64,000 nucleotides of DNA from Halomonas sp. MCCC 1A13316 (GTDB lineage: Bacteria; Pseudomonadota; Gammaproteobacteria; Pseudomonadales; Halomonadaceae), in the NCBI RefSeq assembly GCF_014931605.1, contig NZ_CP053382.1, positions 3,906,001 through 3,970,000 of the forward strand, written 5' to 3'. A program made the position numbers and the translations under genes. Under the pieces are notes generated by a model, which was given only the letters and a program-made list of their open reading frames with translations, ran no database searches and was not told the origin of the DNA. Of this stretch, positions 25,727-33,460 are shown one piece after another. The first letter of the stretch is position 1. Each line of letters starts with the position of its first letter.

Positions 25727-26398
25727 ATGTGCACCAATTTTGCTTTGGTCAAGACAAGCGGTGTCGTGAGCCTCGCCGCACGGCTGTCGGTCGATCCTAA
25801 CGCCTTCATCTATAGCGAGAATTTTATGCCAGGCAGCGCGATCAGCATCGTTACCGGCACCGAGGGTGGCCATGTGGTACGCCCGGCGACCTGGTGGCTG
25901 TACCTTCAGCAGACCGACCAAGGCATGAGGCCGCACAAGCAGTATTTCTCGGTCAACACCAACCACCTCAAGGTACCCAAGAAGCCTGAGTTTCGGTACC
26001 GCCGCTGCATCGTGCCGGCGACGGCCTTTGTCGAGAGCCAGGATGGCAAGCGCCCTCACCTCCTGGAGCCCGCTGATGGTAGTGCCCTCGCCTTCGGGGG
26101 ACTGTACAAGGAGTGGTTCGACAAAGTGAGCGGTGAAACGGTGTGGTCGACCTCAATCATCACCCTGGCGGGGATCAAGCCGCTGGAAAACATCCATAGG
26201 AAGTCGGTGCCGATGTGGCTACCAGAGGACGTGTACGAGGCGTGGCTATCGCCTGAGGTGACGGATCCAGGAGAGATCGAGTATCTGCTCGAACCCGCGC
26301 TGCGAGCTGACCTAAGGGCAACGCCCATAGATCGCGCAGGGAAAAAGAACCCCACCGGAGAGCCATTTTATGTAAGCGCTGAGATGAGAGGCGTGTAA
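25727..26398 (+). CDS. SRAP/HMCES family abasic-site processing protein (YedK-like)
   Basis: A 223-residue SOS response-associated peptidase family protein. Cys2 (after Met1 removal the N-terminal nucleophile) is present in MCTNFA. The conserved YRRCIVPATAFVE (family Glu) and IHRKSVPMWL (family His) segments are also there. These proteins form a covalent link to abasic sites in single-stranded DNA and protect them during replication. It starts immediately after the LexA box, in divergent orientation to umuDC, in keeping with SOS control. The length is normal. Confidence 0.92.
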   Translation: MCTNFALVKTSGVVSLAARLSVDPNAFIYSENFMPGSAISIVTGTEGGHVVRPATWWLYLQQTDQGMRPHKQYFSVNTNHLKVPKKPEFRYRRCIVPATAFVESQDGKRPHLLEPADGSALAFGGLYKEWFDKVSGETVWSTSIITLAGIKPLENIHRKSVPMWLPEDVYEAWLSPEVTDPGEIEYLLEPALRADLRATPIDRAGKKNPTGEPFYVSAEMRGV

Positions 26399-26408
26399 AA
26401 TACATGAT

Positions 26409-26747
26409 ATGAAGAACGAATATATTAAAGGTGGATTGCACCTCGTTGCCGGGCACCTAAGTACATCGAGTTACACTAAAGTGACACCGGATGAGGTGGC
26501 AGCAGTCTTGCGAGCAGGAACGCTTGATCTTGTTTGTCTCTCTCTGGGCCATGCAGCATTACTATGTACCATGTTTGCAGAATGCAGCCCTAACCTGATC
26601 CTTAAATGCGTTCAGGAGGCAGGGGCAACTGTTGAATCAGCCGAAGCGTTATATAATGAGTCAATCCGTGACTACCACCGCGTCCCTGAGTGGGAAGAGA
26701 CGGTTGCTAGTCAGAAACTCAAAAACGTCGAGTCCGACCGTTCTTGA
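26409..26747 (+). CDS. Unknown 112-residue protein
   Basis: It begins ten bases after the SRAP stop and may share its SOS promoter. The protein has a hydrophobic middle (LDLVCLSLGHAALLCTMFAECS) but no clear membrane span, and an acidic C-terminal helix. No domain is recognised. The more AT-rich DNA begins here. Confidence 0.5.
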   Translation: MKNEYIKGGLHLVAGHLSTSSYTKVTPDEVAAVLRAGTLDLVCLSLGHAALLCTMFAECSPNLILKCVQEAGATVESAEALYNESIRDYHRVPEWEETVASQKLKNVESDRS

Positions 26748-26751
26748 TGTT

Positions 26752-26994
26752 CTACGAACTGTCCCCTTCGGGATCCTTTGTCTCGTATACCGGTTCAAAG
26801 GGATCGATGTACTCGATTACGCTCCCCCGCAGCCTTTCTAAAGGTGAAGTCTTAAGATCTTGGTAGCGTCGAATTTCGATAATAGGCCTCCCCCGCTCGG
26901 TCACTAGGAATGATGCACCAGTCACTTCAATCTCTTGAAGTATCTCACCTGCCCTAGCCTTGAACTCGGTTTTCGATACCCATAGAGTCTTCAT
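26752..26994 (-). CDS. Phd/YefM-type antitoxin, apparently orphan
   Basis: An 80-residue protein. WVSKTEFKARAGEILQEIE followed by LVTERGRPIIEIRRY is the N-terminal DNA-binding fold of Phd/YefM antitoxins. The C-terminal 35 residues would wrap a toxin. The frame opens at 27021, but the internal ATG at 26994 gives the usual start. No toxin gene (Doc, RelE or PIN) is next to it: the downstream neighbour is the convergent 112-residue gene. It may act as a solitary antitoxin or regulator. Confidence 0.75.
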   Translation of the reverse strand: MKTLWVSKTEFKARAGEILQEIEVTGASFLVTERGRPIIEIRRYQDLKTSPLERLRGSVIEYIDPFEPVYETKDPEGDSS

Positions 26995-27253
26995 CTCAAT
27001 ACCTGCTGTGCATGCGTCCACAGATCAGCATATCTCATAAACTTCTTTATGGTAAACCCTTGAGGCAATACTAGATGCACATTGGGACGGGCTGCATGAG
27101 TGCGGATTTTAAGCTGAAGCTGGCTACGAAATGCGAAAAATTGGAACAGGAAAAATCATATACTTTAGTATAATCTATTAATGTTGATAGCTTGCTTGAT
27201 CGCAACACACTAATTGTGTAGTGTCCAACATATTACTTTATTGGATGTCAGGC

Positions 27254-28231
27254 ATGGACAAAGAACATTGGCGAAACGAAACAGTCGCTTTCCTTGCAGT
27301 GGCGTCGATTAAAGGAGTCGGCTTCTGGACAATGCACCAGATTGCTGGCCTCGGCACTGGCTTCAAGAATTTACTGAAAGATGCCCCTTACAACGAAATA
27401 CAGAAGGTACTGAGGGTCTCTCTACCTGAGGAAGATCAGTGGGAACAGGAGAAAAAATCGCTATGGTCGACAGGGCAAGCGATAGCCAGAGACCTGGCCC
27501 ACCAAGGCATCATGCTGCTCTTCCCTGAGCAGGAAACCTTTCCTGAAAAGCTAAAATACATCAATGCCCCCCCCCGCTGGTTATTCGTGAAAGGTTCGAT
27601 CGCTAACCTCTCCTCCCCATCGACTGCCATTGTGGGTACACGCAAGCCGAGCAGCGACGGTGACTTTCTGACTCGATACCTACTATCTTTACTGGCTGGT
27701 CAAGGAGTAGTCACTGTCAGCGGGCTCGCGGCGGGTATAGACCGCCTGGTACATGAAGAGTCTATACGCTACGGAATCCCTACTGTCGCCGTGCTGGGCA
27801 ACGGGTTTGATGTGGACTACCCAAAAGGGTCCATAGATCTGCGCAATGCCATTGTTGCGCAAGGCGGTACCGTAGTCTCAGAGTACCTTCCCTCGCAAAA
27901 AGGTAGCGCAGAAACCTTTGTTAGACGCAATAGGCTCCAAGCTGGATTGGCTGAGACTCTGATTCCCGTCGAATGGAAGGTTAAGTCTGGTACAGCACAT
28001 ACTGTTAGATTTGCTTTTCAATATGGAAAATGTTTGATCAACATCTACTTACCCGGAACACGAACCGAAAGAGAAGAAATAGCATTCTCTGAAAATGAGT
28101 ATTTAGCCATTTCTTTGCAGGTGCCACTTGAGTCTTCACGTATTCTTGACATTATCCAGGGCGGAAGTAACCTTACGCTCTCTTCGCCGAAACAAATGGA
28201 TATGGGATTCAATGAGGAAGAAAATGACTAA
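27254..28231 (+). CDS. shosA: ShosA-like DprA-family protein
   Basis: A 325-residue protein with the DprA/Smf Rossmann fold: AIVGTRKPSSDGD (about 125-137), VSGLAAGIDRLVHEE (about 155-169) and VLGNGFDVDYP (about 180-190). A short helix-hairpin-helix-like segment (IKGVGFWTMHQIAGLG) precedes it. True DprA has a similar core, but the downstream coupling to a PRTase protein fits the ShosTA anti-phage toxin-antitoxin system, where the DprA homologue ShosA is the antitoxin. Start alternatives are GTG 27221 and ATG 27245; I chose ATG 27254, with GGATG upstream. AT-rich codon use differs from the core genome. Confidence 0.8.
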   Translation: MDKEHWRNETVAFLAVASIKGVGFWTMHQIAGLGTGFKNLLKDAPYNEIQKVLRVSLPEEDQWEQEKKSLWSTGQAIARDLAHQGIMLLFPEQETFPEKLKYINAPPRWLFVKGSIANLSSPSTAIVGTRKPSSDGDFLTRYLLSLLAGQGVVTVSGLAAGIDRLVHEESIRYGIPTVAVLGNGFDVDYPKGSIDLRNAIVAQGGTVVSEYLPSQKGSAETFVRRNRLQAGLAETLIPVEWKVKSGTAHTVRFAFQYGKCLINIYLPGTRTEREEIAFSENEYLAISLQVPLESSRILDIIQGGSNLTLSSPKQMDMGFNEEEND

Positions 28232-29450
28232 AGTAAAAGGTGTCATCTTAAGCGTTGAGGATGTGATACTTCCGAAGGGAAAGGCAGACCCTGCTATATT
28301 TACAGAGGTAAGCAAATTAATTAATTATTTTAGGCACAAGGGAATTGAATTCGCCGTATTTACAAATAGATATTGGTATATAGGATCTGCTAAGACACCG
28401 CTCGAAGACAAACTGAAAGAGCGATGGGGTGATTTCCCCTACTTTTGCCGAGAAACTGATAGAAGTATCCCAGCTAAGCCAAAGGCGACTGCTACGAAAT
28501 ATGTTATCGACAAAATGGGCTGGGATAGTCAGGAGACACTTTATATAGGTGCTTCTGAGAATGACATGCGAACTGCTGTAAACGGAAATCTCCTGTTTCT
28601 CAGGGCAACGTGGTGGGCGGATAAGACAGAATATGGATTTGAATTTGATTCACCACGAGATATAGCACGATACATCGATATTTTTTGCCTAAGGGACCAT
28701 CTCTGGTGTCATGAGATACATGATGGTGATTTAAATTTCTATGCATTAGCTCCCTTCAGTACGTTTAAGCCAGAGTACACGCTTTACTCGGCAGATGCTA
28801 GGGCAGCTGCAAAGCATGGGATGGGGCATCCAGACTTCTGGATCGGAGCATTGGTCTCAAGCCTTTACTTCAGCGGGATACATAGCCAAATTAACCATAT
28901 TGCTACCTATCCAGGTCATCGTGCGGGAGCTGGAAATCCGATCATGGATGAGGCGGTAGCGATTTTTGGAAAATGCTTTCGTAAGAGCTATCTGTCTGAT
29001 TTGGTTATCCGCCACACGGATGCTCCCAAGTCACAAAAGGCCAGGAATGCTGGGGAGATGATTGGTCATCTTAATCAGCTGAATTCTATCCACTTGAACG
29101 AAGCGCCTCTAAAAACAGACGGCTCCAGGTACAAGACCCCGCCTCTTGGTCGAGGTAAAACGATACTGGTAATTGATGATATTTGCACAAAAGGATATAG
29201 CCTTGAGTCTGCAAGAAAATATATCGAGGCTACGGGGGCTAAGGTGATCTCCGTCTCGTGGCTCAAAACTATAAACACTGATATCGAGTCGTTAGGAGAT
29301 GTCGGGCGATTCAACCCCTATCAACCCAATAATTTATCTGCTGCGCCGGTATCGAAAACTTACTCGTATCATCGTAATATCGTAGATCACTTGGCGCCAG
29401 GAGAGCTAACAGCACAGTTTTCACGCTATGCTAACTGGGATTGGCCATAA
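28224..29450 (+). CDS. shosT: ShosT-like HAD-phosphoribosyltransferase toxin
   Basis: A 408-residue two-domain protein. Residues 1-150 have a HAD-like fold (GVILSVEDVIL, VFTNR and LYIGASENDMRTA), but the nucleophile motif DxD is replaced by S-V-E, so the HAD part is probably inactive. The C-terminal domain is a PRTase: TILVIDDICTKGYSLESA at about 312-329 carries the PRPP-loop Asp pair. ShosT, the toxin of ShosTA, is a PRTase protein. The ATG at 28224 has GAGGAA five bases ahead and overlaps the ShosA stop by eight bases; a frame back to 28128 exists but overlaps ShosA deeply. The likely action is on a nucleotide pool or nucleic acid; the substrate is not known from sequence. Confidence 0.8.
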   Translation: MTKVKGVILSVEDVILPKGKADPAIFTEVSKLINYFRHKGIEFAVFTNRYWYIGSAKTPLEDKLKERWGDFPYFCRETDRSIPAKPKATATKYVIDKMGWDSQETLYIGASENDMRTAVNGNLLFLRATWWADKTEYGFEFDSPRDIARYIDIFCLRDHLWCHEIHDGDLNFYALAPFSTFKPEYTLYSADARAAAKHGMGHPDFWIGALVSSLYFSGIHSQINHIATYPGHRAGAGNPIMDEAVAIFGKCFRKSYLSDLVIRHTDAPKSQKARNAGEMIGHLNQLNSIHLNEAPLKTDGSRYKTPPLGRGKTILVIDDICTKGYSLESARKYIEATGAKVISVSWLKTINTDIESLGDVGRFNPYQPNNLSAAPVSKTYSYHRNIVDHLAPGELTAQFSRYANWDWP

Positions 29451-29575
29451 TGTTATTAGAGCATGGGAAAACGGCAAACAACTACTGGAACCATTATGGC
29501 AATAGTGTGTTCAGTAGTTCCGAGTCAAGAAGTACCACTCATGTTCATTGCAGGACAACAGCCCTTTGTTTATGA
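29450..29575 (+). CDS. Possible small coupled protein, 41 residues
   Basis: An ATG overlaps the ShosT stop (TAATG). The frame codes for a polar peptide without recognised features. The junction suggests coupling, but composition gives no support, and it may be chance. Confidence 0.2.
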   Translation: MLLEHGKTANNYWNHYGNSVFSSSESRSTTHVHCRTTALCL

Positions 29576-29590
29576 GATAGGAATCTAACC

Positions 29591-30109
29591 ATGCAAGAAC
29601 GAGATGACATATACTGCTTTTTAAACCAATGTATCGAAAAATATGGACTAACCAAGACAAAAGAAATAGTCGGTTCTTTTTTTAAGGAAATGAACGAAAT
29701 GCACCATAGCTGTCAATGTTACGAATGTGATGAAAAATTGACGGAACCTGCTGCTGGGGAAAAATTCCATGCGTGTCAAATGTGCAATAAGAAGTACTGT
29801 GTCTTTCAAGGTAGGTGTCGCACGACAAGAAAATCCGGTATAAGCAACTTCAAAAAACTCTCAATTCGTTATTACAATAGTGAGGGTAACGAAAAACTAT
29901 TTGAAGTGGTCCAAAACGACTTATTTGTTTCGAACGTCGATATAAAATCGAAAGATGTGTTTGAAATCCAGTTTGACATTTCAACCTCCTCGGCTCGAAC
30001 CTCGCATTACGTCAGAATAACAAATTTAACTACAGGCCGGATTTACAACTTAGAAAAAGCACGGATTTTTGATTTACACGAGCAACTTCCAAATGTTTTT
30101 AGGCGCTAG
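29591..30109 (+). CDS. Unknown 172-residue zinc-ribbon protein
   Basis: The first 40 residues are helical. Then come C43-x2-C46 and C62-x2-C65, with further cysteines at 41, 70 and 76, a zinc-ribbon or treble-clef type site. The C-terminal 90 residues are beta-rich (FEIQFDISTSSARTSHYVRI). I recognise no family. It lies 140 bases after ShosT in the same direction, and its base composition matches ShosTA, so it could be a third component or a separate cargo gene. Confidence 0.6.
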   Translation: MQERDDIYCFLNQCIEKYGLTKTKEIVGSFFKEMNEMHHSCQCYECDEKLTEPAAGEKFHACQMCNKKYCVFQGRCRTTRKSGISNFKKLSIRYYNSEGNEKLFEVVQNDLFVSNVDIKSKDVFEIQFDISTSSARTSHYVRITNLTTGRIYNLEKARIFDLHEQLPNVFRR

Positions 30110-30542
30110 ACAGTTGCTTTTAGGAGTAGGCAAAGCCTATTAGCCGGTTCATGGTACAATGTGGTGACGTCAGTATTAGTTTTGTGTAGACTGCTCGGGA
30201 CAAAGACTCTTTGCCTAGAAAGATTTATTTCAGGTTCCAGAATATATAGTTGTGTAGGTGATGTCTCACTGAGGTCACATCTCGCCTACTCACCGGATTT
30301 CTTGGTTTACCACACTTTTTGTGACGATGCCTAGGCTAGGAACAGGAATATCACAACCATTTGCCGGAACCGAGCCTGTAGAAGGTGATGGACAATGCGC
30401 TGGGCAAACTTTGCTTCCAGTAGCGATATTGACACGAAGACAGCATGCCCTACCCGAGTCACTCGGGCAGGGTCGTGGCCCCTCTGACAAAGAAAATGGT
30501 ATAAAAGCCCAAAAAATACCTCAGCTCAGGGGAGCTTTTGAA
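30110..30542. other. Non-coding gap with two hairpins
   Basis: Two inverted repeats stand out: an imperfect one at about 30257-30288 (AGGTGATGT ... ACATCTCGCCT) and a stronger one at 30448-30472 (CCCTACCCGAG / CTCGGGCAGGG, loop of three). Neither has a long T-run. Short frames on both strands here have no ribosome sites. Nothing else is seen. Confidence 0.4.
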
Positions 30543-32645
30543 TTATTCTGGTTGATCCATTTGCTCCTCCAGAGCTTGCCTTACTAACCCAATCACATAG
30601 GGTAGATCGTTCTCTGAAGCCAACCCAACTTCAACCTCCCCATTTCCCCATCTGCCAAGGCCTGCCACATCCCGTCCTAGCCCACGAGGATCCTCAAGGT
30701 CAGTGGCTGAAATATTCAAAGAGAGTAATAATCGCTTAGATTGCGGAATCACATCAACAAAGTTTGTCTCAGCCTTAAAAGCAACGTATAGCTTCTTAAC
30801 GTCTTGATAGACACACGGATCAAGGGCCAAAACCTCTACGGCAAATTTATCGAAAAGTCGACGTAACGGCCCTACTGTCAATTGGGCATGATCCTCAAGG
30901 GCATATTCAGTACTTTCAGTCTGAGCGGGACTACGGTAAGCGTCCAGAATGTCATCCCCTAGAGCAGGCATCTGCCACACTGATAGAGCCGACTCAGACA
31001 GTCGAGCTGCACGCTTCTGTATCTCCTCACGATTCCATGCTTCAAGGTGCCGAAGGTCACTATTTAGATGCAGCGGACTATGCGCAAAGCCGATAGGTTT
31101 ATTGTCTATATCCGTTGCGTCCCGCTTTTGCAAAAATGGTTTATCTGAGTAAGAGCTGTTATAAGCGGTCAAGGTTAGGTTGCCCAATGTATGCAGGTAG
31201 GTCTCCTGAATACTTTTCCATTCGGGGCCCAGTTCTTGTTGCCATTCACGTGACAGCTTAGCATTCTGAGGCAACACATGCTCAACAGTGAATTCATCGA
31301 TAAGAACAGTTTCTTTACGACCGTGGTTTTCCAGTCGACGCAGCCAATATCGTAGATTACGAAAGTGGTAAAGATCTCGCTCCCGCAAGGACGTTTGGAA
31401 TTCACTATTGCTTGGAAAGCGACGATATGACGGCAACAACATAAAGGCTGCCTTAACGCTCTCTAAGTAACGATCCTTTCGCAAGCTATGCGTAAAACGT
31501 GCAAATGTCCGGTTTAAAGAGTTCGTGGGGATTCCACAGACCGCACGCCGAAAGACGTAACTCTCAACCAATCTTACGATCTTTTCCAGCTCACCAGTGG
31601 AAAGCAGTTGGTTTTGTTTATAGTCATGGTAGACCTCAAGCAAGAGAGGATAGGCAACATCGACCTTCAGCTCCCTCAAATCTTTGAATGCTTTCTTTAG
31701 GCTGGGCTCTGATTCCTTACCCAAGGCCATTGCGCAATAGTGGTTGGCATAGGTATGCACCTCCTTGACCAGGTCACGAATAGAGCCATCGTAACGTGCC
31801 GCGTACTTCTTGAAAGCCGCATATACCTTGTTAATATTGGGGATGTCGTTGGTAACAGCCGTAAGGTAGTGGCGCATGAAACCGTCGAAGTGACGGGCAT
31901 ACGCCGCCTGACCGAAGCCATCCTCCATAGCCCGCCAATAGTGCGTGTATAGAGACTCCTGCTCACTAGGCTCCTGACCCATCAAGACAAAATTTCGGAT
32001 GAGGTCGGCCTGGCTAAGGTCCAGACCAGTGGAGTTCATGCTCTCGAAGACAAGCTGAGGGTTGTCTCGTTGCCGTTCCAAGGCAACCGCTACGATCTCC
32101 AGCTTGGAGAGGCCTAAATATGAGGCATCTAAATGTTCAGGGTTGTTTTCGAACCACTCTTTGAAGAATTCATAGTTCGCAATTACACGAGAGCTGTACG
32201 GATCCGGCATTGGCAGATCATCGAGGAGGGAGATCAGCGTGGGCCGATCAATATCTGACAAAACGACCTTGTAAAGCATCTCGCCAGTTTCATTGGGGTT
32301 GATCAGGAAGCGTCGGCGAAGTGCATCAGCCTGACTGGCTACCTGGCCGTCAACAAGGTGGCGGTAAAGCGCCAAGAGCATCAACGTAACCGTGGTCAGG
32401 CGCTGTTGCCCATCGATCACCATGAGGGGCTCTTGCTTCACGAGAATCGACTGAGCACGCTCAACGTATACGATGGTACCCAGAAAATGGGTAGAGGCAT
32501 TCTCATTAATGCCCACGGCCAAGACATCATGGAGCAGCTGGCGACACTGGGCCTCGCCCCACGCGTAATTTCGCTGGTAAATAGGGATACGGAACTGCCG
32601 TGGTTTCTCCAGCACCTCCATCAGATTGGCTTCAGATGCTTTCAT
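30543..32645 (-). CDS. GmrSD-type DUF262-DUF1524 nuclease
   Basis: A 700-residue single-chain protein. The N-terminal DUF262 (ParB/Srx-like NTPase) has IPIYQRNYAWGEAQ near residue 18 and the signature IDGQQRLTT near 80. The C-terminal DUF1524 HNH nuclease has EHVLPQN near 455 and LGNLTLT near 485. A last domain of about 150 residues resembles DUF5655-type or other extensions. GmrSD enzymes are type IV restriction systems that cut modified phage DNA; related DUF262 proteins such as BrxU or SspE read other modifications. The start has GGAGGGA. It lies alone, oriented like the gin operon. Confidence 0.85.
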   Translation of the reverse strand: MKASEANLMEVLEKPRQFRIPIYQRNYAWGEAQCRQLLHDVLAVGINENASTHFLGTIVYVERAQSILVKQEPLMVIDGQQRLTTVTLMLLALYRHLVDGQVASQADALRRRFLINPNETGEMLYKVVLSDIDRPTLISLLDDLPMPDPYSSRVIANYEFFKEWFENNPEHLDASYLGLSKLEIVAVALERQRDNPQLVFESMNSTGLDLSQADLIRNFVLMGQEPSEQESLYTHYWRAMEDGFGQAAYARHFDGFMRHYLTAVTNDIPNINKVYAAFKKYAARYDGSIRDLVKEVHTYANHYCAMALGKESEPSLKKAFKDLRELKVDVAYPLLLEVYHDYKQNQLLSTGELEKIVRLVESYVFRRAVCGIPTNSLNRTFARFTHSLRKDRYLESVKAAFMLLPSYRRFPSNSEFQTSLRERDLYHFRNLRYWLRRLENHGRKETVLIDEFTVEHVLPQNAKLSREWQQELGPEWKSIQETYLHTLGNLTLTAYNSSYSDKPFLQKRDATDIDNKPIGFAHSPLHLNSDLRHLEAWNREEIQKRAARLSESALSVWQMPALGDDILDAYRSPAQTESTEYALEDHAQLTVGPLRRLFDKFAVEVLALDPCVYQDVKKLYVAFKAETNFVDVIPQSKRLLLSLNISATDLEDPRGLGRDVAGLGRWGNGEVEVGLASENDLPYVIGLVRQALEEQMDQPE

Positions 32646-32992
32646 GTTCCCTCCTTTTGCGATACCTTAAAATCTACAGCCTTTCGACAGGAGCTGCCAC
32701 TGATCTCATCCTAACCGACCACTTGCCTGGAGAAACACTACGCGAACGGTCAGGTCACGGGCTTTCAGGATCTCATTGTTTTTCTTTTTTCGACTGCCTC
32801 GACTGCTACCACGGCACTACCGATTCTGCCCGCTACCATAGTGCGTGCGTTATCGTCAGCCAGCGGTCAGTAACGGGCTGGTCACGTTGTGCCTCATGGT
32901 GCCGACTTAGCAGCGACTATAGGAGATACACAGTAACGAAATCTCCTTTTCCTGATAGAATTATCAAACAACACACCTTCACAAACGAAATC
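32646..32992. other. Intergenic gap between gmrSD-type gene and ginD
   Basis: No gene is supported. It holds the upstream region of the GmrSD-type gene (minus strand) and the end of the gin operon. No clear terminator follows ginD. Confidence 0.4.
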
Positions 32993-33460
32993 TTAGGTGA
33001 GGGGTGGGGGAATTTCACTATCCAAAGTTCGAATTATAGATTCAGTCTCATTTGAATTTGGCATCTTTCCATCTTGCGTCGCTTCGGCGTCTACATCATT
33101 GACCTGAAGACCTTTTTGCCTGATATTAAACGCGATGCGCTGCCAACGCTGCTTCCACTTATACTCTCTTTCTTTTAACAACTTAATCTCGCCTTCCAGC
33201 TCCTCCACTTTCTTTACCAGATCTTCATGCGACATTGACCTGATGCGCCTGGGAGCCTTATCTCCGTTTCGGATAGACGACTTAGCATGCTGAAAGGCTG
33301 ATTTCACCCCTGGCTTAGCTTGCATAGCCTGTCGAGTAAAACCAAAGGTGCTTTCTAGCAGCTTCCAGGAAAGGCTCTCATCCTCTGCCGCAGAGAGTTC
33401 GTGTATAAATCTTACAATGGACTTTTGGTCCTCTTCGGTCATCCTCTTATATTTTTTCAT
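32993..33460 (-). CDS. ginD: GinD-like small coiled-coil protein
   Basis: A 155-residue protein. The N-terminal half is helical and could bind DNA (FGFTRQAMQAKPGVKSAF resembles an HTH). Residues 80-110 (LVKKVEELEGEIKLLKERE) are a strong coiled coil, followed by WKQRWQRIAFNIRQKGL, as in Tn554 TnpC-like proteins. In GInts the fourth gene encodes such a small protein, essential for recombination. Its ATG overlaps the ginC stop by four bases. Confidence 0.78.
   Translation of the reverse strand: MKKYKRMTEEDQKSIVRFIHELSAAEDESLSWKLLESTFGFTRQAMQAKPGVKSAFQHAKSSIRNGDKAPRRIRSMSHEDLVKKVEELEGEIKLLKEREYKWKQRWQRIAFNIRQKGLQVNDVDAEATQDGKMPNSNETESIIRTLDSEIPPPLT

Noticed and set aside
30290..30587. Overlapping short frames on both strands after the zinc-ribbon gene
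   Set aside because: No ribosome sites, low-complexity proline/serine composition, and hairpin DNA underneath.
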